Translations under genes and position numbers: made by a program | Origin: Bryobacteraceae bacterium CoA2 C42 | Lineage (GTDB): Bacteria > Acidobacteriota > Terriglobia > Bryobacterales > Bryobacteraceae | Reading direction: 5' to 3' | Length of the DNA: 64,000 bases | NCBI GenBank assembly: GCA_019931245.1 | Contig: JAINDL010000096.1 | Span: forward strand, 1 to 64,000 | In this document: positions 57,100-64,000 of the stretch, one piece after another | How the letters are laid out: each line of letters opens with the position of its first letter | How positions within the stretch are numbered: the first letter of the stretch is position 1 | Notes under the pieces: generated by a model | Database searches by the model: none | Told to the model about the DNA's origin: nothing | What the model saw: only the letters and a program-made list of their open reading frames with translations

Positions 57100-58266
57100 T
57101 TAACGCCGCCACCGCTCCACAATCTCCCCCACCGCACCCGCCACCCGGTCCACCTGCCCCTCCGTCATCGCCGGATACAGCGGCAGCGAAAACATCCGCT
57201 CGTACAACGACACCGCCCGCGGACAGGGATACGCCGCCCCCAGCCCCTCATACACCGGATGCAGCGGCACCGGTATGAAATGCACGCTGATGCCGATTCG
57301 CCGCTCCCGCAACTCGTTCAGAAACGCATCCCGCCCAATCGCGAGCCGCTCCGGCCGCAGCCGCAGAATATACAGGTGCCACGCGTGCCGCCCCTCCACC
57401 GCCTCCGGTGGACACTCCACCTCCGGCATCCCCGCAAACGCCCGCTGATATCGCTCCGCCAGCTCTCGCCGCCGCTCCGTAAACCGCTCGATCTTTTTCA
57501 ACTGCTCCACCCCGATCGCCGCCTGCAGGTCGCTCAGGTTGTACTTGAATCCCGCCTCCAGCACCTGGTAAAACCACGTCCCCTTCTCCCCGTATCGGTT
57601 CCAGGCGTCCCGGTTCAGCCCGTGCAGCGCCAGCGCCTTCATCCGCGCCAACAGCTCCGGCCGGTTCGTCGTCACCATCCCACCCTCGCCCGTCGTCAGA
57701 TTCTTCGTCGCGTAAAAACTGTAGGCCACCGCATCGCTCGCCGAAGCCCCATCAGCCCCCAGGTGCCGCCCCCGGTAGTAGGTGCCCACCGCGTGCGCCG
57801 CGTCCTCCAACACCCGCAGCCCATGCCGCCCCGCCAGATCCCACAACTCCTCCATCCGGCAAGGCAACCCCGCCAGATGCACCGGCAGCAGCACCTTCGT
57901 CCGCGGCGTAATCCGCGCCGCCACCGAAGCCGGGTCGATGTTTCCCGTCTCGTCCACGTCCGCCAGCACCGGACTCGCCCCCGTGTGCACAATCGCGTGC
58001 ACCGTCGAACAGAACGTCAACGGCGTCGTAATCACCTCATCCCCCGGCCCCACCCCCAGCGCCGCCAGCGCCAGGTGCAGCGCCGCCGTGCACGAGTTCA
58101 GCGCCAGCGCATGCCGAGCCCCCGTGTAGGCCTCGAAGTCCCGTTCGAACGCCGCCGTCCGCGCCCCCGTCGTCAGCCATCCGGAGCGCATCGTTTCCAC
58201 TACGGCGCCTATCTCCTCCTCTCCAATCTCCGGCAGATTGAAGGGCAAATACGAAGCTTCTAACAT
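57100..58266 (-). CDS. DegT/DnrJ/EryC1-family sugar aminotransferase
   Basis: A 388-residue PLP enzyme. The internal aldimine lysine is K188 in SFYATKNLTTGEGGM, and D155 in LEDAAHAVG binds the pyridine ring. PEIGEEEIGAVVETMRSGW is the usual N-terminus. It most likely aminates C4 of the 4-keto-6-deoxy sugar made by the neighbouring dehydratase, giving a UDP-4-amino-4,6-dideoxy sugar. Start at 58266 has GGGAG five bases upstream. Confidence 0.88.
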   Translation of the reverse strand: MLEASYLPFNLPEIGEEEIGAVVETMRSGWLTTGARTAAFERDFEAYTGARHALALNSCTAALHLALAALGVGPGDEVITTPLTFCSTVHAIVHTGASPVLADVDETGNIDPASVAARITPRTKVLLPVHLAGLPCRMEELWDLAGRHGLRVLEDAAHAVGTYYRGRHLGADGASASDAVAYSFYATKNLTTGEGGMVTTNRPELLARMKALALHGLNRDAWNRYGEKGTWFYQVLEAGFKYNLSDLQAAIGVEQLKKIERFTERRRELAERYQRAFAGMPEVECPPEAVEGRHAWHLYILRLRPERLAIGRDAFLNELRERRIGISVHFIPVPLHPVYEGLGAAYPCPRAVSLYERMFSLPLYPAMTEGQVDRVAGAVGEIVERWRR

Positions 58267-58276
58267 AGTCACTCCC

Positions 58277-58903
58277 CTATGCGGCCAGCCGCCGCAGCAC
58301 CGTCTCCGGTGTAAACCCCGCCGGCCGCAAACTGTAACCCACCGTCATGGCCAACAAACGCCAGTCCCGCGCCCAGCAAGACAGCTCGAAATACCGCAGA
58401 TTCAGCCGCAGCTTCTCCGGCAGAATCTCCTCCCGGTAGAACCGCTCCGGCTCCGCGGACCCGGCCAGCAGCTGCTCCTCGTTCCGGTAAACCAGCGTCG
58501 CCAGATCCGTAATCCCCGGCCGCACGCTCAACACCCGCTGCCACACCGGATCACCCGGATCCACATACCGCCGCACCTCCGGCCGCGGACCCACCAGGCT
58601 CATATCCCCCCGCACCACGTTCCATAACTGCGGCAGCTCATCCAACTTGTACGCCCGCAGCCACCGTCCCAACCGCGTCACCCGCCCGTCCCCCGCCGCC
58701 GTAATCGCCGGGCCGCCGGGATCCACCCGCATCGACCGGAACTTCAACAGCACAAACGACCGTCCGCACCGCCCCACCCGCACCTGCCGGAACAGCACCG
58801 GCCCCCCGTCCCCCCAGCGCACCAGCCCCGCAATCACCACCAGCACCGGCGCCAACGCCACCAGCCCCGCCAGACAAACCACCCGGTCCACCAGGTTCCG
58901 CAT
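58277..58903 (-). CDS. Undecaprenyl-phosphate sugar phosphotransferase (initiating enzyme)
   Basis: A 208-residue monotopic phosphoglycosyl transferase of the PglC/WcaJ-C type. One N-terminal reentrant/membrane helix is followed by LLKFRSMRVD, KLDELPQLWNVVRGDMSLVG and GPRPEV, the family hallmarks. It transfers sugar phosphate to undecaprenyl phosphate and starts each repeat unit. Its place next to the dehydratase and aminotransferase suggests an amino-6-deoxy sugar as the first residue, as in PglC systems. Confidence 0.9.
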   Translation of the reverse strand: MRNLVDRVVCLAGLVALAPVLVVIAGLVRWGDGGPVLFRQVRVGRCGRSFVLLKFRSMRVDPGGPAITAAGDGRVTRLGRWLRAYKLDELPQLWNVVRGDMSLVGPRPEVRRYVDPGDPVWQRVLSVRPGITDLATLVYRNEEQLLAGSAEPERFYREEILPEKLRLNLRYFELSCWARDWRLLAMTVGYSLRPAGFTPETVLRRLAA

Positions 58904-58907
58904 GGCC

Positions 58908-61172
58908 CTACTCCCCCTCCTCGCCTGGCCCGTAACCATAGTGGTACGCCCCGTAGCGCGACTTGTTCTTGACATCCCAGGCGTTCAAAATCGTCCCCAG
59001 CACCGGAATCCCGTCATCGCGCAGCCGCCGGCTGATCTGCAGCGCCTCGTCCCGCAACGTCTGCGACGCCCGGATCACCAGAATCACCCCGTCCGCCAGC
59101 CGCCCCAGCACCCGCGCGTCCGACACATACTGCATCGGCGGCGTGTCGATGATGACCATGTCAAACTCCTCCCGAAACCGTTCGAGCAACTCCGCCGACC
59201 GCTTCGAATACAACAAACTCGAGATACTCACCGTCCCCGGCCCGCTCGGCAGCAGATACAGCCCCGGTACCGCCGTCGGCTTCGCCAGCGCCTCGATCGG
59301 CGCCTCCCGCAGCGATCCCTGCTCCCGCAGCAAATCACTCAACCCCCACGTGTTCGCCGCCCCAAACGTCTTGTGCAGCTGCGGCTTCCGCATGTCGGCG
59401 TCAATCAACAGCACCCGCTGGTTGATCTCCGCCAGTGAGATTCCCAGGTGCGCCACCGTCGTGCTCTTCCCCTCCCCCCGGTTCACACTCGTGATCAGAA
59501 CCACCCGCGGCGCCGCCTGCCCCTTCCCAAACAAAATCGACGCCAGCGCCCCCCGGAACGACTCCGCAATCGCCCACGACCGGTCCTGCAGCACCGCCAC
59601 CGGACTCTCCACCACCCCGCTCCCGTCCGTCTCCCCCAAAACCTTCCCGAGCGAGGTCGCCGTCCGGCTCCACGCCGGAATCCGCTTCATGTCCGGAATC
59701 ACCCCCAACTCCGGCAGCTTCAGCAGATACGACGCCTCTCCCGGCGCCTTCAAGCTGTGGTTGACGTTCTCCGCCCCCAACACCAGTCCCACCGCTACCA
59801 GCAGACTCAGCGATAAACCCAGCGCCAGGTTCCCCCACCAGTTCGGCCGGTGCGGCGCCATCGGAATCTCCGCCGGATCCACCACCCGCACATTCGTCGT
59901 CTGAATCGCCGCCGCCAATCCCGCCGTCTTCACCCGCGTCAACAAATCGTCGTACAGCCGCCGGTTGCTCTCCGCCTCCCGCTTCAGAACCTCGTACGTC
60001 CCCATCTGCTTGGAGTGGTCCCGCGCCTGCTCCCCCTGCGCCACCACCCCCGCTCGCAGCAGCTCCTCGCGCCGCTTGGCCCCCGCAAAGTCGTTCTTCA
60101 GCCGCGCGATAATCGTCTCCCGCTCCCGCCGCAGCGTCGCCTCCATCTCCCGGATCTGCGCCTCTACCCGCATCACCCGGTAATGCTCCGGCGTGAACAT
60201 CGACTTCAACTCCGCCCGCTCCCGCCCCAGCTCCGCCAGCTTCACCTGATAACCGCTCAGCCGCCCGTTATCCAGAATCTGCGGCACCGCCTCCGCCAGA
60301 CTCGTCTCGGCAATCGCGTACGCCGACTGCTTGGCCACACGGTCCACCTCCGCCCGCGCCAGCTCATCCTGCAGCTGCCGCAGCTTGGCCTCCTCCACGC
60401 TCTGTTTATCGTCGCTGAACAGCATCCCCGAACTCATCCGGTAACGCTGCACCGCCCCCTCGGACTGCTCCAGCTTCGTCCGCAAATCCTCCAACTGACG
60501 CGTCAGCCACTTCGTCGTCACCTCCGCCGCCTCCCACCGCGTCTGCAGCAGCGTCTGCGTATACTCCCCCGTCAACAGCTGCAGATAATGCGCCGCCAGC
60601 TCCGGCCGCTCCGCCTCCGCCACCAGCTCAATCATCCGCGACCGCTCCACCGGTATCACCCGCAGCTCCACCTCCTCCGATGGCCCCCGCCGCCAACCCG
60701 GAATCCGGAACGCCTCCCGCACCGATGCCAGCTGGTCCCGGCTCTCCCTCGGCGGCGCCGGCTGCCGCGCCACCCGCTGCCGCATCTGCTTCCGCAGGCT
60801 CTGGCTCTGCAGAATCCGCACCTGCGTCTGCAAATACGTCTCGTGCCCGCTTCCGCCGCTCTCCCCGCTCTCCTTGCCCAAACTCGCCACCTCCGGCGCC
60901 GGATTCACCTCAATCGTCGTCCGCGCCTGGTAGGTCGGCGTCTGCCCGACCGTCGCCAGCACCGTCAACACGACACCCACCGCCACCACCGTCAGAATCA
61001 AACCCTTCCGCCCCACCACCACCCACCACAAATCCATCAGCGCGCCCTGCTCCGGCCCCGCCTCCGCCGACCCGGTCTCCACCGGCTCGAGACGATACGT
61101 CCGCACCGCCGGCGTGCCCCGGCTCAACTCCACCCCCGTTGCCTTGCTCGTCGCCATCGCCTTGTCTCCCAT
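58908..61172 (-). CDS. Chain-length determinant/tyrosine autokinase (Wzc-like)
   Basis: A 754-residue BY-kinase. Two membrane helices flank a long coiled-coil periplasmic part (about 85-470). The C-terminal kinase has Walker A GEGKS (566-570), Walker A' LLIDADMRKP and Walker B MVIIDTPP. The tail has four tyrosines (740, 743, 745 and 747) that can be phosphorylated. Wzc controls polymer length and export with Wza. An ATG at 61157 with better ribosome-binding spacing is an alternative start. Confidence 0.92.
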   Translation of the reverse strand: MGDKAMATSKATGVELSRGTPAVRTYRLEPVETGSAEAGPEQGALMDLWWVVVGRKGLILTVVAVGVVLTVLATVGQTPTYQARTTIEVNPAPEVASLGKESGESGGSGHETYLQTQVRILQSQSLRKQMRQRVARQPAPPRESRDQLASVREAFRIPGWRRGPSEEVELRVIPVERSRMIELVAEAERPELAAHYLQLLTGEYTQTLLQTRWEAAEVTTKWLTRQLEDLRTKLEQSEGAVQRYRMSSGMLFSDDKQSVEEAKLRQLQDELARAEVDRVAKQSAYAIAETSLAEAVPQILDNGRLSGYQVKLAELGRERAELKSMFTPEHYRVMRVEAQIREMEATLRRERETIIARLKNDFAGAKRREELLRAGVVAQGEQARDHSKQMGTYEVLKREAESNRRLYDDLLTRVKTAGLAAAIQTTNVRVVDPAEIPMAPHRPNWWGNLALGLSLSLLVAVGLVLGAENVNHSLKAPGEASYLLKLPELGVIPDMKRIPAWSRTATSLGKVLGETDGSGVVESPVAVLQDRSWAIAESFRGALASILFGKGQAAPRVVLITSVNRGEGKSTTVAHLGISLAEINQRVLLIDADMRKPQLHKTFGAANTWGLSDLLREQGSLREAPIEALAKPTAVPGLYLLPSGPGTVSISSLLYSKRSAELLERFREEFDMVIIDTPPMQYVSDARVLGRLADGVILVIRASQTLRDEALQISRRLRDDGIPVLGTILNAWDVKNKSRYGAYHYGYGPGEEGE

Positions 61173-61186
61173 TGCCCGCCCCGTAA

Positions 61187-62143
61187 CTAGAACCGGCCCA
61201 ATAACAACATCCCCGTCGACACCGCCGGAATCGACACCGTCTGCAGATAGGAAAGAAACGTGTTCGCCGGCACAATCACCACGTCCCCCGGCATCAGCTC
61301 CAGATCCTTCGCCTTGCCCCGCATCACCTTCCGCAAATCCACAAACGCTGCCGACGTCTGCACCCCGTCTTCATTCACGTGCACAATCATCGTCCGCCCC
61401 GGCGACGCCGACCGCGTCAATCCCCCCGCCAGCGCCACCAGCTTCACCAGCGACATCGTCGGCGCCTGCACCAACTCCACCGACCCCGGCCGGTTCACCT
61501 CCCCCGACAAATGCACCATCCGCACCTGCTTCACCACCGACACCGCCACCACATCCTCCGGGTAAACCTCCAACTCCGCCTCCGCCCCCCGCCCGCTCAT
61601 GACGTCTTTCAAATCCACCACCAGCTCCATCGACGACCGCCCCCCCTCCCCCAACTTCCGCCGCGCCTGCGGATGACCAATCGCCCCCGCCTCCTCGGCC
61701 CGCGTCAACGTCACCGTCGGCCCAGCCTCCTTCGGCCCCCCGGCCAGCACAATCGCGTCAAACAACGTCGTGTGCCGCTTCAACTGATACACCCCCGGCT
61801 TGTCCACCGCCCCCACCACCGACACCGGATGACTCCGGAACTCCTGCACATACACCGTCACCTGCGGGTTATGCTGATAACGCCGCAGCCGCTCCGCCAG
61901 CAACTGCTCACACTCCCCCACCGTCAACCCGGCCACCTTCACCCGCCCCACCAGCGGCAGATTCAACTCCCCGCTCGACGCCACCCGCCACTCCCGGCTC
62001 AACTCCTCGCCGTTCAGCACCTGCACCATCAACGTATCATCGGCCGCAATTGTCACCTCCCGGCCGCCCTGCCCCCAGCCCACCACCGGCCACCATCCCG
62101 CCGCCAGCAGCCATCCCAACATCCAACTCTTTGTTCTGCGCAT
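61187..62143 (-). CDS. Polysaccharide export protein (Wza-like, SLBB domains)
   Basis: A 318-residue outer-membrane/periplasmic exporter with a signal peptide (MRRTKSWMLGWLLAAGWWPV), a polysaccharide-export domain (EVTIAADDTLMVQVLNGEEL) and two SLBB domains (VSVVGAVDKPGVYQL, VHLSGEVNRPGSVEL). A conserved lipoprotein cysteine is absent, so it is not acylated as Wza is. The C-terminal end MLLLGRF is short and may be the only membrane-contacting part. Confidence 0.9.
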   Translation of the reverse strand: MRRTKSWMLGWLLAAGWWPVVGWGQGGREVTIAADDTLMVQVLNGEELSREWRVASSGELNLPLVGRVKVAGLTVGECEQLLAERLRRYQHNPQVTVYVQEFRSHPVSVVGAVDKPGVYQLKRHTTLFDAIVLAGGPKEAGPTVTLTRAEEAGAIGHPQARRKLGEGGRSSMELVVDLKDVMSGRGAEAELEVYPEDVVAVSVVKQVRMVHLSGEVNRPGSVELVQAPTMSLVKLVALAGGLTRSASPGRTMIVHVNEDGVQTSAAFVDLRKVMRGKAKDLELMPGDVVIVPANTFLSYLQTVSIPAVSTGMLLLGRF

Positions 62144-62162
62144 TCCCTCGCTCCTGTCTCCA

Positions 62163-64000
62163 CTACCGCACCGCCACGCTCAACCGGTTCGAACTCCCCC
62201 GGCCATTCCCCGCCGTCACCGCCACGCTCTGCAACGCGCTCGCCGCCCCGCTCTGCACCATCACCGTCACCGCCGCCGTAAACTGGCTCCCAAACGTCCG
62301 CGCCGCCGCGCTCTGGTACCACGCCCCAAACGCCGGCTCCACGTTCACGCTCAACTCCGTCGTCTCCAGGCGCGCCCCCGGCGCCGCCGTAAACTGCAGC
62401 CCCAACTGCGTCACGCTTCGCAGCGGCGACAGCCCCGTGATCAACAGTTCAATCGAACTCCCGCTCCGCGCGCCCACCACCACGCTCCGCAGCACCGGCG
62501 CTCCCCCCGCCACCACCACCGCCTTCGCCGGCGCCGGCGTCGGCGTCACGTTCACCGTCACCACCTGCCAACCCACGCTCAACGTAATCGTCCCCGCCAC
62601 CGAACCCGTCTGCAGCGGCATCGTCCGCACCCCCTCGCCAAACAACGCCTCCACCGTCCCCGCCGGCACCCGGAACTCCACCGTCCGCCCCCCCGTCGCA
62701 AACTGGATGCTTGGGTCGTCGCCAAACGAATCCGGCACAAACGCCAACGTCAGCCGGCCCGTCAAATCCACCTCGTACGGCCGCTCCAGCGTCAAGCCCA
62801 CCGCCGGCTGCTCCAACGGCCCCACCGCTCCCCCCAGCCCCGTAAACAAAACGCCCGGCGCCAACCCCGGCATTGTCCCCACCCCCAACAGCGGCAGCAC
62901 CCGGTCATCCAACTGCACCGCTCCACTCACCGCACCCACCGCCTCCGGCGCAAACCGCAGCACAAACTCCCGGCTAGCCCCCACCGCCAGCACCAGCGGC
63001 ATCGCCGGCAATCCCCGCAGCTGAAAACCCCGCCCACTCACGCTCATCCCCACAATCTGCGCCGCCGCGTTGCCCCCGTTCGTCACCACCAGGCCAACCT
63101 CGCCGCTCCCCCCCACCATCACGTTCGGAAAAATTACCGCCCCCCCCTCCGCCACCGGCGTCAACACCTCACCAATCCGCACCGCATACTGCAGCCGCGC
63201 CGCCAAACTCACCGCCTCCAACCCAAACTCCGCCTGCTCCACCACCAACCGCCCCGCCAACCGCCCGCTCTCCCGCGCCGTAAACACCAACTGCCAGCGC
63301 AGCGTCCCCCCCGGCGCCACCACCGCCGGCAGCGCCGGCAGGTTCACCAGCCGGAACGCCGCATTCGTCGTCGCAATCGTCCCCACCCGCCCGCTCGCGC
63401 TCCCCTCGTTCCGCGCCTCGATCGTCACCGTCACCGTCCCCCCCGCCGCCGTATCCGGCAGTTGCAGCGTCCCCCCGGGCAGCAGCCGCATCGCTGTCCC
63501 GCCCTCTACCGTCGCCGTGTAGGTAAACGCCGCCGTCACGCCCCGCCCCGCCAGCGCCACCTCCAGCCGCCTCCCATCCCCGTACTCCAAGCGCAGCAAC
63601 CCCGTCGCCCCCTCCCCGCCCGCCGGCTCAAACACAATCCCGAAACGCAGCTCCCGCTCCGGCGCCACCGTCGCCGGCAACAGCGGCAACCCCGTCAACC
63701 GGAACCGCTCCCCCTGCACCGCTACGCTCCGCACCACCCCCGCCGCCGTCCCCCGGTTCCCCACCACCACCATCGCCGCCGCCGTCCCCCCCGCCGCCGT
63801 ATCCGGAAATCCCATCCGGCTCCCGTTCTCAAGCAGCAGTTGGTTCCCGCCCGCCGTCAGAAAGTAACTCGCCACCATCTCCGCGCCCACCCCCGTCCCG
63901 CGCAGAAAGAAGTTGTAAGTTACCACCACCGTCCCCGCCGCGTTCTCCACCGTCACCGCCAGCAGCTCGGTCCACATCCCCTGCAACGCCGGCGCAAACC
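62163..64000 (-). CDS. Choice-of-anchor D (HYDIN-like Ig repeat) protein, N-terminus outside the window
   Basis: At least 610 residues, open to the window edge, so the start is missing. It is a beta-rich protein built of Ig-like repeats of about 95-100 residues. Each has a F-P-D-T/N-V-A-G-G type turn (FPDTAAGGTAAAMVVV, LPDTAAGGTVTVTIEA, FPNVMVGGSGEVGLVV) and a hydrophobic end such as LRFGIVFEPAGG, typical of choice-of-anchor D. It is likely extracellular or periplasmic; its place at the head of the polysaccharide locus may be coincidental. Confidence 0.75.
   Translation of the reverse strand, partial: FAPALQGMWTELLAVTVENAAGTVVVTYNFFLRGTGVGAEMVASYFLTAGGNQLLLENGSRMGFPDTAAGGTAAAMVVVGNRGTAAGVVRSVAVQGERFRLTGLPLLPATVAPERELRFGIVFEPAGGEGATGLLRLEYGDGRRLEVALAGRGVTAAFTYTATVEGGTAMRLLPGGTLQLPDTAAGGTVTVTIEARNEGSASGRVGTIATTNAAFRLVNLPALPAVVAPGGTLRWQLVFTARESGRLAGRLVVEQAEFGLEAVSLAARLQYAVRIGEVLTPVAEGGAVIFPNVMVGGSGEVGLVVTNGGNAAAQIVGMSVSGRGFQLRGLPAMPLVLAVGASREFVLRFAPEAVGAVSGAVQLDDRVLPLLGVGTMPGLAPGVLFTGLGGAVGPLEQPAVGLTLERPYEVDLTGRLTLAFVPDSFGDDPSIQFATGGRTVEFRVPAGTVEALFGEGVRTMPLQTGSVAGTITLSVGWQVVTVNVTPTPAPAKAVVVAGGAPVLRSVVVGARSGSSIELLITGLSPLRSVTQLGLQFTAAPGARLETTELSVNVEPAFGAWYQSAAARTFGSQFTAAVTVMVQSGAASALQSVAVTAGNGRGSSNRLSVAVR

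Overview
The window looks like the chromosome of a high-GC Acidobacterium of the Bryobacter/Solibacter type (order Bryobacterales). The evidence is indirect but consistent: an Oar-like TonB-dependent receptor with an N-terminal carboxypeptidase-regulatory domain, a paired DUF1549/DUF1553 and DUF1501 locus, a PEP-CTERM protein, choice-of-anchor D (HYDIN-like) repeats, and beta-helix/malectin secreted proteins. This assignment is an inference; no rRNA or other taxonomic marker gene is present.

Left part (0.2-8 kb): an IclR-type regulator is divergent from a tight four-gene operon holding a TonB-dependent receptor, a short-chain dehydrogenase, an enolase-superfamily sugar-acid dehydratase and a secreted beta-helix protein. 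A good sigma70-type promoter and an inverted repeat lie in the divergent gap. The operon reads as uptake and oxidation/dehydration of a plant- or polysaccharide-derived sugar acid. From 8.3 to 16.5 kb there is a zone of gene decay: a DUF1501 protein with an in-frame stop, a cytochrome-type DUF1549/DUF1553 protein with a frameshift and a lost C-terminus, and an acetylxylan-esterase-like hydrolase with a frameshift and a deletion that removes its nucleophile. An apparently intact alpha-galactosidase-like gene sits between them.

Middle (16.7-29.4 kb): glmS is followed, on its upstream side, by a worn-down group II intron (about 1.5 kb) sitting right behind the terminator of a PEP-CTERM gene. Then come two paralogous beta-helix proteins in inverted orientation, one carrying extra malectin domains, around a spermidine-synthase-like membrane protein, followed by a GT39-type glycosyltransferase.

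Right part (24-64 kb): over 30 genes lie on the minus strand with gaps of at most about 33 bp and many ATGA overlaps. They form a large surface-polysaccharide locus. It has a Wza-like export protein, a Wzc-like tyrosine kinase, an initiating phosphoglycosyl transferase with its probable 4-amino-6-deoxysugar supply (dehydratase plus aminotransferase), a Wzm/Wzt ABC exporter, a nonulosonic (sialic-type) acid pathway (neuB, neuC, neuA), eight or so glycosyltransferases, two methyltransferases, two deacetylases, an asparagine-synthase-type amidotransferase, a CapK-like adenylating enzyme and an O-antigen ligase/polymerase. Embedded between neuB and neuC is a cassette of MaoC dehydratase, FkbH, acyl carrier protein and GNAT, which suggests that an ACP-bound acyl (perhaps glyceryl) group is made and attached to a sugar. 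This cassette inside a nonulosonic-acid locus is the most interesting system in the window.
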